DNA of 61,960 bases from Bdellovibrionales bacterium (GTDB lineage: Bacteria > Bdellovibrionota > Bdellovibrionia > Bdellovibrionales > Bdellovibrionaceae). A program made the position numbers and the translations under genes. Position 1 is the stretch's first letter, and each line of letters starts with the position of its first letter. The DNA lies in assembly GCA_005793345.1 (NCBI GenBank), contig SXSU01000004.1:1-61960 (forward strand), in the 5' to 3' direction. This document shows, piece after piece, positions 34,993 through 45,477 of this stretch. The notes under the pieces were generated by a model. That model saw only the letters and a list, made by a program, of their open reading frames with translations. It was not told the origin of the DNA and did no database searches.

Positions 34993-37746
34993 TTGGATCA
35001 TCGTAATTTTACAAATCGAAATAACTTAGAATATATTGAACAAATGTATCAGCAATTTAAAACAAATCCAGAAAGTGTTTCAAATGACTGGAAAATGTTT
35101 TTTGAAGGTGTTGAATTTGCCCAAGAAGGTGGAGTGGGGCTCTCATCTAAAGAATTAGATGTGTATAACTTAATTCAAGCATATCGAAATTATGGTCACT
35201 TTGAAGCTCAGACTGATCCATTATCTAACACTCCATCTCAATCTAATGAATTATCCCTCTCTCGTTTTAATCTTAAAGAAAGTGATTTGGATCAAACTTT
35301 TCAAATCACTTCAATTGTTGGTAAACCTAAAGCAAAATTACGTGATGTGATCGCATATTTAAAATCTTGTTATTGCGGAAAATTGACTGTTCAAGTTGCC
35401 GAAGCTCTATCTGATATACGTCAGTTTTTTATAAATGAATTTGAAGGAAAAAGTTCCGATATAAAATTAATTAAGCCAGAAGATAAAATCAGAGTTTTCA
35501 ATCAAGTGACGCAAACTGAGTGTCTTGAAAAATTTATTCACACTCGATTTGTTGGGACGAAAAGATTTTCTATTGAAGGAGGAGATGCCATATTGCCAAT
35601 GCTGCATCATATGTTGGATGTATCAACTGAGCAGCATGGAGTAGAAGAAATTATTTTAGGTATGGCACATCGTGGGCGTATTAATGTGTTGGTGAATTTT
35701 TTAGAGAAAAACGTGGGACATATTTTAGCGGAATTTGCTGGTCCTGTAGAATTGGAAGAAAATATTGAAAATTTTGATTCTGATGTGAAATATCACTTGG
35801 GCTACAAAAAACAAAAAAAGTCTACTCATGGCAAAGCTTGTGATGTGAGCTTAGCATTTAATCCCTCTCATCTTGAAGCTGTTAATCCTGTTGTGATAGG
35901 AATGGCACGTGCAGCTCAACGAATGAGAAAAGATACCAAAACTCGCAAAATAGTTCTTCCAGTGTTAATTCATGGTGATGCGGCATTTGCAGGCCAAGGA
36001 ATTGTAACTGAAACTTTACAGATGTCTCAAGTACGAGGTTACAAGGTTGGCGGAACTCTTCATTTAGTTATTGATAATCAGGTAGGATTTACTACAAATC
36101 CTGAAAATAGTCGTAGTTCGCAATATGCGTCTGATATCGCAAAAGCACTAGCTATTCCAGTGCTCCATGTGAATGGTGACGATGTTGAGGCGTGTTTAAA
36201 AGCAATACAAATAGCAGTTAAATTCAGACAACAATTTGGTTCTGATGTAGTTGTAAATATGGTTTGTTATCGTCGATTCGGACATAACGAGGGAGATGAG
36301 CCAGCTTATACTCAACCTCAAATGTATGATATCATTCGTAGCCGCCCTACGTTGCGAGAAATTTATTCTAAACAATTACAATTTGAAAATGTAATCACCG
36401 CTGCTCAAAGTGATGGGGTCCTAAATGGTGAATTAGATCGCTTGCAAGGAATTTTAGATCAAGTTAAAAATCAAAAAATTAAAATTCCTAATTTTAAATT
36501 TGATGGAAAATGGAAAAACTTAAAACGAGCAACGTCTGATGATATTCATAAAACTTATGAAACTAAAGTTGATATTAAAATATTAAAAGAAGTGGCCGAT
36601 ACTATTTCTAGTTTTCCAAAAAATTTTAACCCTCATCCGAAATTGATAAAATTATTAGAGTCTCGTAAAAATATGGGAAGCGGAAAAGAATCTATAGATT
36701 GGGGTACTGCAGAACTACTTGCTTATGGTACACTTTTAAAAGAAGGGACCTCTGTTCGATTAACAGGTCAAGATTGTTGTCGTGGAACTTTTACACATAG
36801 ACATGCAGTTTTATATGATCACAAAACTGGTGAAGCTTATAATGCACTTGATACTATTGATGGTGATAAGGTTGAATTTTGTGTATACGACAGTATTTTA
36901 TCTGAATATGGTGTTTTAGGTTTCGAATACGGTAACTCAATTACTGATCCGACATTTTTAACTATGTGGGAAGCTCAATTTGGTGACTTTGCTAATGGAG
37001 CACAAATTATTATTGATCAATTTATTGCTGCAGGCGAATCTAAGTGGCAGCAAATGAGTGGGTTAGTTATGTTATTGCCCCATGGGTATGAAGGTCAGGG
37101 ACCAGAGCACTCTAGTGCAAGATTAGAACGCTTTCTACAATTAGCAGCGCAAAATAATATTCAAGTTTGTAATTTAACAACTCCTGCACAAATTTTCCAT
37201 GCTTTGCGTAGGCAAGTTCGACGTCCATTTAGAAAACCACTTATTGTTATGTCTCCAAAAATATTATTGAGACATCCTAAGGCTGTTTCGACTTTAGAAG
37301 ATTTATCACAAGGCATTTTTCAAGAAGTGATTGATGATTCAACTTTTTCAACTTCAAAAGAATTTAGTAAGGTCGATACTGTTTTATTATGTTCTGGTAA
37401 AATTTATTATGAATTAGTTGAAGAACGTGCTAAAAAGAAAGATTCAGTTCGTTTTGCAATTGTTCGTATCGAACAATTGTATCCATTTCCAAGTCAAAAG
37501 TTAGGTGAAGTCTTGAAACATTATTCGAATGCAAAAACTGTTTCATGGGTACAAGAAGAACCTAAAAATAATGGAGCTTGGAACTTTGTGTATTTTAAAA
37601 TTAAAGAAACTTTAGAAATCTTTAAATTGCAAAAACTTAATATTGGATATGCAGGACGAGACGAACGTTCATCACCTGCTGTGGGATCAATACATAAACA
37701 TAAAATTGAGCAACAGGGGCTACTTGAGGATGCATTTAAATTTTAG
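34993..37746 (+). CDS. odhA: 2-oxoglutarate dehydrogenase E1 component
   Basis: The thiamine-diphosphate-dependent E1 subunit of the TCA-cycle 2-oxoglutarate dehydrogenase complex. The 917-aa chain starts at TTG with GGGAG upstream; the N terminus NNLEYIEQMYQQFKTNPESV matches the E2-binding region of SucA. Further motifs are MAHRGRINVLVNFL, FNPSHLEAVNPVV, HGDAAFAGQGIVTETLQMS, VGFTTNPENSRSS and RFGHNEGDEPAYTQP for cofactor binding, with GPEHSSARLERFLQL in the C-terminal half. Length is as in other E1 enzymes (about 930 aa). odhB follows after 63 nt and lpd after a further 30, giving the complete complex in one operon. Confidence 0.96.
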   Translation: MDHRNFTNRNNLEYIEQMYQQFKTNPESVSNDWKMFFEGVEFAQEGGVGLSSKELDVYNLIQAYRNYGHFEAQTDPLSNTPSQSNELSLSRFNLKESDLDQTFQITSIVGKPKAKLRDVIAYLKSCYCGKLTVQVAEALSDIRQFFINEFEGKSSDIKLIKPEDKIRVFNQVTQTECLEKFIHTRFVGTKRFSIEGGDAILPMLHHMLDVSTEQHGVEEIILGMAHRGRINVLVNFLEKNVGHILAEFAGPVELEENIENFDSDVKYHLGYKKQKKSTHGKACDVSLAFNPSHLEAVNPVVIGMARAAQRMRKDTKTRKIVLPVLIHGDAAFAGQGIVTETLQMSQVRGYKVGGTLHLVIDNQVGFTTNPENSRSSQYASDIAKALAIPVLHVNGDDVEACLKAIQIAVKFRQQFGSDVVVNMVCYRRFGHNEGDEPAYTQPQMYDIIRSRPTLREIYSKQLQFENVITAAQSDGVLNGELDRLQGILDQVKNQKIKIPNFKFDGKWKNLKRATSDDIHKTYETKVDIKILKEVADTISSFPKNFNPHPKLIKLLESRKNMGSGKESIDWGTAELLAYGTLLKEGTSVRLTGQDCCRGTFTHRHAVLYDHKTGEAYNALDTIDGDKVEFCVYDSILSEYGVLGFEYGNSITDPTFLTMWEAQFGDFANGAQIIIDQFIAAGESKWQQMSGLVMLLPHGYEGQGPEHSSARLERFLQLAAQNNIQVCNLTTPAQIFHALRRQVRRPFRKPLIVMSPKILLRHPKAVSTLEDLSQGIFQEVIDDSTFSTSKEFSKVDTVLLCSGKIYYELVEERAKKKDSVRFAIVRIEQLYPFPSQKLGEVLKHYSNAKTVSWVQEEPKNNGAWNFVYFKIKETLEIFKLQKLNIGYAGRDERSSPAVGSIHKHKIEQQGLLEDAFKF

Positions 37747-37809
37747 ATTTTAGATTGTTTATATTTATTAATTAAGAAATTTTAGAATTGATTCAGAGAG
37801 GATTTAAAA

Positions 37810-39033
37810 ATGAAATTAGAGGTAAAAATTCCTTCGGTAGGAGAATCGGTAACAGAAGCTACAGTTTGTTCTTGGAATAAAAAAAATGGTGAGTATGTTA
37901 AACGGAATGAAGTGCTTTTACTTGTAGAAACAGATAAGGCAAGTGTAGAAGTTGTTGCAGAGAATGATGGTGTTTTGGAAATTAAAACTGAAGCCGGTCA
38001 GGTTGTGCCAATTGGTGCGGTTGTAGCAATACTTGATACTTCGGCAGCTAAACCTGCTGGTAGTTCAGAAACAATAAACTTAACCGCCGTATCAACACAA
38101 ACTCAAACGCCAACACCATCAACGGCATCTGCTTCGCCAATGACTTTAAGTCCTGCAGTTCAAAGAGTTGTGAGCGAAAAAGGCATAGATACTGCTGCAA
38201 TCACTGGATCAGGTAGAGGTGGTCGTTTAACAAAAGAAGATGTTTTAAATGCTGAACCTATTCAGACTTCACAAAATGCCCCAACTTCAAAACCTGCTGC
38301 ATGGACTCCTCCTATTATAAGTGGAAGTAAACAAGGTTTAGTTGAGCGAGCACCAATGTCTACTATTCGCCGTCGTATTGCTGAAAAACTTGTAGAGGCA
38401 CAACATACAGCTGCAATCCTAACTACATTCAATGAAATAGATATGTCTCGAGCAATGGAGTTAAGAAACAAATATAAAGATAAGTTCAAAGATAAATATG
38501 GTGTTAACTTAGGATTTATGGGCTTTTTTACTAAGGCAGTTATTGAAGCTTTGAAAGCATTTCCAGCAGTAAATGGCTCAATTGAAGGTACAGAAATAGT
38601 TTATAAAAAGTTTTATAATATTGGCGTTGCAGTTGGTACAGAAAAAGGATTAATTGTACCGGTAATTAAAGATGCTGATCTCCTTAATGTTGCAGGTGTA
38701 GAAAATGCGATTAAGTACTTTGCAACAAAAGCTAGGGATAATAAAATTACTGTAGATGATTTATCTGGTGGCTCTTTTACGATTTCTAATGGTGGAGTCT
38801 ATGGATCATTAATGTCGACACCTATTTTAAATTATCCACAGGTTGGAATTTTAGGAATGCATAAAATTGAAGAAAGACCTATGGCAATAAATGGTAAAGT
38901 TGAAATTCGACCTATGATGTATGTGGCCTTATCCTATGATCATCGTATCATTGATGGAAAAGAAGCAGTAGGTTTCTTGGTAAAAGTAAAAGAATGTGTT
39001 GAAGAACCAGAACGTTTACTATTAGAAATATAG
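37810..39033 (+). CDS. odhB: dihydrolipoyl succinyltransferase (E2 component)
   Basis: The core acyltransferase of the 2-oxoglutarate dehydrogenase complex. The 407-aa protein has one lipoyl domain (residues 1-80) with the lipoylated Lys in [16 protein letters not shown]. An Ala/Pro/Thr-rich linker follows. The peripheral subunit-binding domain (about 118-152) carries [20 protein letters not shown]. The catalytic domain has [35 protein letters not shown] and the active-site [16 protein letters not shown]. It follows odhA by 63 nt; GAGAGGAT lies just before the ATG. Length is typical of SucB/OdhB. Confidence 0.96.
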   Translation: MKLEVKIPSVGESVTEATVCSWNKKNGEYVKRNEVLLLVETDKASVEVVAENDGVLEIKTEAGQVVPIGAVVAILDTSAAKPAGSSETINLTAVSTQTQTPTPSTASASPMTLSPAVQRVVSEKGIDTAAITGSGRGGRLTKEDVLNAEPIQTSQNAPTSKPAAWTPPIISGSKQGLVERAPMSTIRRRIAEKLVEAQHTAAILTTFNEIDMSRAMELRNKYKDKFKDKYGVNLGFMGFFTKAVIEALKAFPAVNGSIEGTEIVYKKFYNIGVAVGTEKGLIVPVIKDADLLNVAGVENAIKYFATKARDNKITVDDLSGGSFTISNGGVYGSLMSTPILNYPQVGILGMHKIEERPMAINGKVEIRPMMYVALSYDHRIIDGKEAVGFLVKVKECVEEPERLLLEI

Positions 39034-39063
39034 TGAATTAAGAAAAACTATTTTGGAGTGAAA

Positions 39064-40473
39064 ATGTCTGAGCAAAATTATGATTTAGTAATTATTGGAT
39101 CTGGTCCTGGTGGATATACATGTGCAATTCGAGCCTCTCAATTAGGTTTGAAAACTGCTATTATCGAAAAAGATAAAACCTTAGGTGGCACGTGCTTGAA
39201 TGTAGGTTGTATTCCCTCTAAAGCACTACTAGAATCTTCAGAACATTTTTCAATGGCACAACATGATTTCGCAAGCCATGGAGTTAAACTTTCAAATGTT
39301 GAATTAGATCTTCCAACGATGTTATCTCGTAAAGAAAAAGTTGTTAAGGAGTTGACTCAAGGAGTAGCCTTCTTAATGAAAAAAAATAAAGTTGATGTTT
39401 TTTATGGAACTGGTTCCTTGCAATCTGCACAACAAGTAAAGGTCCAACTTTCGACGGGCGAATTAAAAATTTTAGGGGCTAAAAAAATAGTCTTGGCTAC
39501 AGGAAGTGTACCTGTTGATCTTCCATTTTTAAAGGTCGATGAAAAAAAAATAGTATCATCCACAGGAGCGCTTTGCTTAGATAAAGTTCCAAAAAAATTA
39601 GCGGTTATTGGTGCTGGTGTAATCGGTTTAGAACTTGGTAGCGTTTGGAAACGATTAGGAAGTCAAGTTACAGTATTTGAATTTGCAAATAAAATTTGTG
39701 GAACACTTGATTCAGGTACGGCAACTCAATTTCAAAAAATTTTAGCGAAACAGGGTTTTGAATTTCATTTGGAAACAAAAGTTACTGGTGCAGAAGTGAC
39801 AGCCAAAGGAGTTGAGCTTCAATATGAATCTGTTGTTGATGGCAAAAAAGGGTCTATGATTGCAGATGTTGTGCTAGTGGCAATAGGAAGAAAACCATTT
39901 AGTGGATCTTTAGGTTTAAATGAAGCGGGTGTTCTTCAAGATAAAGTTGGAAGAGTTGTTGTTGATAATCATTTTAAAACAAATATTGATTCTATTTATG
40001 CAATAGGTGATTTAATTGCAGGTCCAATGCTTGCTCATAAGGCTGAAGAAGAAGGAGTTGCAGTTGCAGAAATTCTGGCTGGTAAATACGGTCATGTGAA
40101 TTATTTAACAGTTCCTAGTGTCATTTACACTTGGCCAGAAGTTGCAAGTGTTGGACTAACTGAAGAACAACTTAAAGAACAAAATATTCCCTACAATGTT
40201 GGTACCTTTCCATTTTTAGCTAATGGTAGAGCTAAAGCACTTGGGTACACTGAAGGGCAAGTTAAAATCTTAGCTCATAAAAACCATGATCGCATTATGG
40301 GCGTTCATATTGTTGGACCACGAGCTTCAGAAGTTATAGCAGAAGCAGTGATTGCAATGGAATTTTGCGGAAGTAGTGAAGATCTAGCTCGAAGTTTTCA
40401 CGCCCATCCAACCTTAGCTGAAACTGTACGTGAAGCAGCTTTAGCTTGTGATAAACGAGCCCGCCAGATGTAA
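39064..40473 (+). CDS. lpd: dihydrolipoyl dehydrogenase (E3 component)
   Basis: The FAD/NAD disulfide oxidoreductase that reoxidises dihydrolipoyl groups of 2-oxo acid dehydrogenases. The 469-aa protein has the FAD motif VIIGSGPGGYTCAIRASQLG, the redox-active disulfide GGTCLNVGCIPSKALL, the NAD motif VIGAGVIGLELGSVWKRLG, IYAIGDLIAGPMLAHKAEEE, and the catalytic HAHPTLAE near the C terminus. The ATG at 39064 is favoured by GGAG 8 nt upstream; a GTG two codons earlier is possible. It is the last gene of the odhA-odhB-lpd operon and converges with the following hypothetical gene. Confidence 0.96.
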   Translation: MSEQNYDLVIIGSGPGGYTCAIRASQLGLKTAIIEKDKTLGGTCLNVGCIPSKALLESSEHFSMAQHDFASHGVKLSNVELDLPTMLSRKEKVVKELTQGVAFLMKKNKVDVFYGTGSLQSAQQVKVQLSTGELKILGAKKIVLATGSVPVDLPFLKVDEKKIVSSTGALCLDKVPKKLAVIGAGVIGLELGSVWKRLGSQVTVFEFANKICGTLDSGTATQFQKILAKQGFEFHLETKVTGAEVTAKGVELQYESVVDGKKGSMIADVVLVAIGRKPFSGSLGLNEAGVLQDKVGRVVVDNHFKTNIDSIYAIGDLIAGPMLAHKAEEEGVAVAEILAGKYGHVNYLTVPSVIYTWPEVASVGLTEEQLKEQNIPYNVGTFPFLANGRAKALGYTEGQVKILAHKNHDRIMGVHIVGPRASEVIAEAVIAMEFCGSSEDLARSFHAHPTLAETVREAALACDKRARQM

Positions 40474-40509
40474 AGATATTAATATAAAAAATTATTTGCT
40501 TTTAATTTT

Positions 40510-41166
40510 TCAAGAACTGACAACAGTACATAACGATTCTATTATCTGAAATACTTTTTTGGAACCCTCAAACTCAAAATCGATTTCAAATTTTGGAGAA
40601 AAATCTGCCAAGAACCTTTTTTTAAGACTTTCACAATTTTTAAACTGTTTTTGGGGAGTGTTAATAATAAAATCAAGTCCTTCTGCTAGCATATCAAAGG
40701 TGATTTCTTCACCTTCCATTTGACGTTCATTTTGGGAACGAAGATGTTGAATTTCATTTTTTAATTTTACGAGATCTTTTAAACATGTTTCTATATTATT
40801 TTGATGTTTTAAATATTGAGTAATATTATCAACCTTACTTAAAATATTTTTATATATTTCACCGTTATTTTCAAAATCGGAAGATGAGACTTGATTTGAG
40901 TCTGTAGCATTGGCAATTTGTGAATCTATAATTTTACTTTTTAATTGAGGATTATTGTTGGGTGATAGTTGATGATTATAAAAATTTGAGTTTTGAATTT
41001 GATTTTGGTTTGAACTTTGACTTTGAAGTAACAGCTGTTTGTTTTTTTTATCTAACATTGAATTTGTAAAAAAATAAAATATTAAAAAAAATCCCATAAT
41101 TAAAAGAATTACAATTAATGGTAGTCTGTGCTCTTTTTTGTTTTTTTCTGGTCCAGAAAAATTCAT
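40510..41166 (-). CDS. single-pass membrane protein with Asn/Gln-rich linker, unknown
   Basis: A 218-aa protein with a short basic cytoplasmic start, one transmembrane segment (about residues 16-35, LIVILLIMGFFLIFYFF), an Asn/Gln/Ser-rich linker (about 45-95) and a soluble, probably helical C-terminal domain containing two or three Cys residues. No family was recognised. The ATG at 41166 is chosen with GAGGAG upstream; a TTG six codons earlier lies inside that ribosome site and is unlikely. It sits between the odh operon (convergent) and a lytic transglycosylase-like gene on the same strand, with a decayed repeat in the 100-nt gap. Confidence 0.55.
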   Translation of the reverse strand: MNFSGPEKNKKEHRLPLIVILLIMGFFLIFYFFTNSMLDKKNKQLLLQSQSSNQNQIQNSNFYNHQLSPNNNPQLKSKIIDSQIANATDSNQVSSSDFENNGEIYKNILSKVDNITQYLKHQNNIETCLKDLVKLKNEIQHLRSQNERQMEGEEITFDMLAEGLDFIINTPQKQFKNCESLKKRFLADFSPKFEIDFEFEGSKKVFQIIESLCTVVSS

Positions 41167-41235
41167 AATTAAATTACTCCTCAATTATGCTTAGCTAAGC
41201 AGTTCAGCAATAAATAGCCAGATAACTCTTTAGTA

Positions 41236-41284
41236 CTATGTTCGATATAATTGCACCAGCGATCATACTTAATTATTCGCTGTA
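41236..41284 (-). repeat. decayed module A (copy 9)
   Basis: ATGTTCGATATAATTGCACCAGCGATCATACTTAATTATTCGCTG is a diverged module A; the outline GTCTGATATAATCGC-GAA-GCGATCAGACTTAATC is still readable. It supplies the last codons and the TAA stop of the gene at 41269. Confidence 0.65.
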
Positions 41285-42783
41285 AAACTTAAAAAATTCT
41301 CATCAGTACAAATATTACTTCCAATTTTTTTATTCATTAAATTCGAAAAACTTTTTATACTTGATAAATATCCTTTTGCTATTCCTTTACGATAAAGCTG
41401 GAGATACATTGGAAATCCCATTTTCTCAAATGGGAATTTCTCTAAATAATTTAGGCGTTCAGATTCAACTAATGATAATGACTTTTGTTTTCTGTTTTTT
41501 AGAAAACTGATTTCTCTCTGGAGACCATCGACTTGAGTTACAGTTAAATCTTGAATAGAAATTTTAATTTTATTTTTTCCATATTGAATTTGAGTGTATA
41601 GATTTAGTTTTGAAAAATCTAAATCTTCAATTGTTATTACTCCGACTGATTTTAGTTTTTTTATTCTATACTTTATCCAATTCTCAAACAGAATAACAGC
41701 TTCTTTAGCGCCAGCATTGTAACCTAATAATACTAACATTTCTTTTAATTGAGTTTCTAAATTAGGATTAAGGTTATTAAGACCGGCAGTACTTAAGAGT
41801 TCACTAATTTTTTTAAACTCCCAAGTTTGTTGAATAGATTTTTCGATTCTTTTATATAACACTCCGTAAAAAATTAAACTTTGAACAGGATTCTCAATTG
41901 CATGAATTAAACTGCATCTGTTTTCGAGTTCGGGTTTAACTTGTTCCTTGTTTGGAATTATTCGAATAAATTCTTTAATTCGAGAGCAAGAAGGATTGTT
42001 GCTATTTTCAATTTTTACTTTCCACTGGGTAATATCTCTTTTAATATCTTCAAGTGCAGGACCAGTAAGTTGACCGATGCCAGCATCTCCACCAATTATA
42101 TTCTGTGTTGCAGGGATATTCGGAAGTGGAATATTTATATTTGAACTTATAATTTTATTTTTTGAGTTCACAATTCTAAGTGGGGCAAACATATTTATAT
42201 GAAATCCTGACTCATTAAATAGTTTAGCTAGAATAATCCTTTGAGGTAATTCCATACAATCAGAAACATCAATAAATGAGTTATAGACTAAATTTACATA
42301 ATCTTCTGTTAAACAAGGGCTGGGGTTTGGTTTGGTAGGGATGCCTTGTAAGTTTGAGCAATAGCCAAAATTTGAAACAGGTTTTTCAGCAGCTCCCAAA
42401 ATATTATTTGAAAAATAAGACATGGCATATTGAATACATCGCTTTGGAAATTTTGCAGCTTGAAGATCAGTTGTAGTTCTTGATACAAAATAATTTTTCT
42501 GAGAGTCTTGTTTTTTTAACTCATCAATATCTTTCTGCAAATAATTTTTTGATGGATCACAAGTTTGCGAAGTTTCTGTAAATAATGTAGAATATTTTGT
42601 GCCTCCAAGTTTGCAATCCAAACAAGTTAAATCTTCGTTTTCAGATTGAGTGATATTTGCAAACGCATTTGCTAAAAAAATATTAGTAAATAAAATAAAA
42701 TTAATGAAAAGAGTAATTAATATAATTTTCAAAGTGTACAAATTTTGAATATTAATTTTGAAGAGAATTCTTTTAAAAATCAT
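41269..42783 (-). CDS. secreted lytic transglycosylase-like (SLT fold) protein
   Basis: A 504-aa exported protein with a signal peptide (hydrophobic residues about 18-40). It has a Cys-rich N-terminal domain with a CLDCK motif, then an SLT-like domain: LAKLFNESGFHINMFAP with the probable catalytic Glu, GGDAGIGQLTGPALEDIKRD, and VLLGYNAGAKEAVILFENW. These match the ES, GxGQ(L/M) and YNAG signatures of soluble lytic transglycosylases, which cut peptidoglycan glycan strands. A long insertion separates the second and third motifs. AAGGAAA upstream supports the start at 42783. The final residues (Phe-Thr-Ala-Asn-Asn-stop) come from repeat module A. A role in remodelling the organism's own or another cell's wall is inference. 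Confidence 0.72.
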   Translation of the reverse strand: MIFKRILFKINIQNLYTLKIILITLFINFILFTNIFLANAFANITQSENEDLTCLDCKLGGTKYSTLFTETSQTCDPSKNYLQKDIDELKKQDSQKNYFVSRTTTDLQAAKFPKRCIQYAMSYFSNNILGAAEKPVSNFGYCSNLQGIPTKPNPSPCLTEDYVNLVYNSFIDVSDCMELPQRIILAKLFNESGFHINMFAPLRIVNSKNKIISSNINIPLPNIPATQNIIGGDAGIGQLTGPALEDIKRDITQWKVKIENSNNPSCSRIKEFIRIIPNKEQVKPELENRCSLIHAIENPVQSLIFYGVLYKRIEKSIQQTWEFKKISELLSTAGLNNLNPNLETQLKEMLVLLGYNAGAKEAVILFENWIKYRIKKLKSVGVITIEDLDFSKLNLYTQIQYGKNKIKISIQDLTVTQVDGLQREISFLKNRKQKSLSLVESERLNYLEKFPFEKMGFPMYLQLYRKGIAKGYLSSIKSFSNLMNKKIGSNICTDENFLSFTANN

Positions 42784-43139
42784 AATTTTCCTTAAATCCG
42801 TTTAAGTACAAGTATTATACAAGAAAACAAAACAGCAAATGAAGAGCTGTTATGCTTGGTCTATATTCATTTTAACAACAATCTTTGCAATGGATTAATT
42901 TCAAAAATTGCAAAAAATGAAAACACAATAATTTTGTGTCAAAAAATGTTTAATTTATTAAAAATAGTCAGTGCCATTTTTCGCACTGACTTGAATATTT
43001 TATTTTAAATATAATTAATATGTTTTTTTTTAAATGTATTATGGTAGATCAGCGAATAAATTAATCTTGCTTCTTATTTGAAGAAAATTAAATTTGCTTA
43101 GCAGGAAAAGGATTTATTAATTTTAACAAGGATAGTAGT
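42784..43139. promoter_or_regulatory. divergent intergenic region with a strong hairpin
   Basis: These 356 nt separate two divergent wall-enzyme genes. GTCAGTGC (42967-42974) and GCACTGAC (42983-42990) form a perfect 8-bp stem around an AT-rich loop; on the minus strand A/T-rich sequence follows. It may be an operator for both genes or the terminator of an unmapped small RNA. The remaining text is AT-rich without a visible gene. Confidence 0.45.
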
Positions 43140-43949
43140 ATGCAATTGCAAAATCTCAAGATGAGGTCTGTAGTTAATGGTTTATCGATATTTGTTAGCT
43201 TATTTATTTTTTCAAATACATTTGCACAAGCTGAAGTGTCTAACAATTTAAAATATTGTGATCTTATTCGGTTTAGCCATTATAAAAATTTATGTTATAA
43301 GATGGTTCAGGAAGAAGGAATTCCTGAATATGCGATAGCTAGATCTTTATTATTTATAGAAGACAACGAGAACAACGCAATTACTGTGGATCATAAAGAA
43401 CGCACTCAAGATAAAACAGAAATGGTAAAACGAGATGTGGTTGTACGAAGTCAGTTTGTTGCCATTGTTGACTTTAATAAGCCTTCCACTGAAAAGAGAC
43501 TGCATATTATTAACACTGGTACATTTGAGCATGTTAAATCATATGTGACCCATGGTAAAAATACAGGAGGGCTTAAGCCAGAAGGTAAAAATTCTTTTTC
43601 AAATGAAGATAATTCAAATAAATCAGCAGTTGGTTTATATTTAACTGGACCATTCTATTATGGTAGTAATGGAAAATCTTTAAACTTATATGGCTTAGAT
43701 ACTACAAACTCAAATGTTTCGATGAGAGATATTGTTATACATAAGGCAGATTATGCAACTGATGATTTTATTAAAGCTCACGGAATGTTGGGGAGAAGTT
43801 TAGGTTGCCCAGCAGTACCACCAGAAATTATGAAAAATGAAGTATTAGTTAAATTAGGGGAAGGTGCTGTAGTTTACTTGCACTACAATGGTATTGAACC
43901 TGTAAAATTACCATCAGCAAATCATAATAATGCACCTTACTTTGAATAA
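43140..43949 (+). CDS. murein L,D-transpeptidase catalytic-domain protein (YkuD_2-like)
   Basis: A 269-aa secreted enzyme with a signal peptide (cleavage near TFAQA). The catalytic region contains VTHGKNTGG, NKSAVGLYLTGPFYYG, SLNLYGLD, IVIHKADYAT and the signature HGMLGRSLGCPAVPPEIM with nucleophile Cys223. This SxGCPAV form is typical of the YkuD_2 branch of L,D-transpeptidases. They make or edit 3-3 cross-links or attach proteins to peptidoglycan; some act as carboxypeptidases. The start follows AAGGAT. It is transcribed divergently from the lytic transglycosylase-like gene, so the shared 356-nt region may coordinate two wall-active enzymes. Confidence 0.87.
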   Translation: MQLQNLKMRSVVNGLSIFVSLFIFSNTFAQAEVSNNLKYCDLIRFSHYKNLCYKMVQEEGIPEYAIARSLLFIEDNENNAITVDHKERTQDKTEMVKRDVVVRSQFVAIVDFNKPSTEKRLHIINTGTFEHVKSYVTHGKNTGGLKPEGKNSFSNEDNSNKSAVGLYLTGPFYYGSNGKSLNLYGLDTTNSNVSMRDIVIHKADYATDDFIKAHGMLGRSLGCPAVPPEIMKNEVLVKLGEGAVVYLHYNGIEPVKLPSANHNNAPYFE

Positions 43950-43980
43950 GAAGCATTTTGTGATCTCAATGCAATGATTA

Positions 43981-44022
43981 ATTCAATACAGTGTTAATCT
44001 GTCTAATTGAGCTGTATTGAAT
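43981..44022. terminator. bidirectional hairpin between convergent genes
   Basis: ATTCAATACAG (43981-43991) and CTGTATTGAAT (44012-44022) form a perfect 11-bp stem with a 20-nt loop, placed between the stops of the L,D-transpeptidase gene and pntB. It probably terminates transcription from both sides, although T-runs are short. Confidence 0.55.
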
Positions 44023-44031
44023 CAAAGTGTA

Positions 44032-45456
44032 CTATAATTTTAATTGAACTAAAATATCGTCTAACATTTTTTTTGCATCTCCAAATAGCATTCGATTATT
44101 TTCTTTATAAAAAAGTGGATTGTCTACACCTGCATATCCTGAAGCCATTGATCGTTTCATAACGATTGAATTTTTAGCTTTCCACACTTCTAGAACTGGC
44201 ATTCCAGCAATAGGACTATTTGGATCATCTAAAGCTGCAGGGTTTACGATATCATTTGCTCCTATAACCATAGCGACATCTGTATTTGTAAACTCATGAT
44301 TAATTTCTTCCATTTCAAAAACTATATCATATGGAACTTTTGCTTCAGCAAGAAGAACGTTCATGTGACCGGGCATTCTTCCTGCTACAGGATGAATTGC
44401 AAATTTAACATTTACATTTTTTTCTTTTAATAACTTTGTTATTTCATAAACAGTATGTTGGGCTTGAGCCACAGCCATTCCATAACCAGGAATTAAAATA
44501 ACATTTTTTGAATTTATTAATAGTGATGCTGTTTCAGTTGCTGTTATTGGAGTAACTTCACCCACAGGAGTTGAAGCGTTTGTTGTAGAGCTTGAAGTTT
44601 TTTTAGAGTTATTATTTGTGCCAAATCCTCCAGAAATTACACTTAAAAATTTTCTATTCATAGCTTTGCACATGATATAACTTAAAATTGCACCAGATGA
44701 GCCAACCAGTGCACCTGTTACAATCAGCAAATCATTTGAAAGCATAAAACCAGTGGCTGAGGCGGCCCAACCAGAATAACTATTTAACATAGAGACAACG
44801 ACAGGCATATCCGCTCCGCCAATGGCCATGACTTGGTGAACACCTATAAGTAATGCAAGCACACTCATAATCACTATGGCATTAAGTTGTTCTTCGAATA
44901 AATTACTAGAAGTAAAAAGGATACAAAAAATAACAACGAGAACTACTATCCCTAAATTGAGTAGATGTCGACCTGGCAAAAGAAGTGGATTGCCAGAAAT
45001 TTTTCCAGATAGTTTTCCAAACGCAATAAGTGAACCAGAAAAAGTCATTAAACCAATAAATATTCCAATGTAAATTTCAAAATTGTGGATCGCTAATTCT
45101 GTTGGAGTTAATTGATTTATTGTTTCATGATCCATGAAACTTGCAAAACCAACTAATGATGCTGCCAAGCCTACAAAGCTATGCATGAGAGCAACAAGTT
45201 CAGGCATTTCAGTCATTTTAACTTTTATGGCGGCAAATAAACCTATTGATCCTCCAATTACTAAAGAAATTATTAGAATTGAATAGGATGAAACTTTTGG
45301 ACTTAACAAGGTAACGACTATTGCTATGGTCATGGCAAGTATTCCATAAAAATTTCCACGCCGAGATGTTTCAGGATTGCTCAATCCCCCTAAACTTAAA
45401 ATAAATAAAATCATTGAAGCAATATAAGAAATTGTAATTAAACCTTGAGGCATCAT
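44032..45456 (-). CDS. pntB: NAD(P) transhydrogenase subunit beta
   Basis: The NADP(H)-binding subunit of the proton-translocating transhydrogenase in the inner membrane. The 474-aa protein has about eight to nine transmembrane helices in residues 1-265 (including [20 protein letters not shown] and [20 protein letters not shown]). A variable Ser/Thr-rich linker follows. The C-terminal domain III has [50 protein letters not shown] and [17 protein letters not shown]. Length matches other PntB (462 aa in E. coli). AAGGAAG lies before the ATG. It follows pntA, separated by a complete 160-nt repeat unit inside the operon. Confidence 0.95.
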   Translation of the reverse strand: MMPQGLITISYIASMILFILSLGGLSNPETSRRGNFYGILAMTIAIVVTLLSPKVSSYSILIISLVIGGSIGLFAAIKVKMTEMPELVALMHSFVGLAASLVGFASFMDHETINQLTPTELAIHNFEIYIGIFIGLMTFSGSLIAFGKLSGKISGNPLLLPGRHLLNLGIVVLVVIFCILFTSSNLFEEQLNAIVIMSVLALLIGVHQVMAIGGADMPVVVSMLNSYSGWAASATGFMLSNDLLIVTGALVGSSGAILSYIMCKAMNRKFLSVISGGFGTNNNSKKTSSSTTNASTPVGEVTPITATETASLLINSKNVILIPGYGMAVAQAQHTVYEITKLLKEKNVNVKFAIHPVAGRMPGHMNVLLAEAKVPYDIVFEMEEINHEFTNTDVAMVIGANDIVNPAALDDPNSPIAGMPVLEVWKAKNSIVMKRSMASGYAGVDNPLFYKENNRMLFGDAKKMLDDILVQLKL

Positions 45457-45477
45457 ATAAGAACTTCCTTTTAAGAA

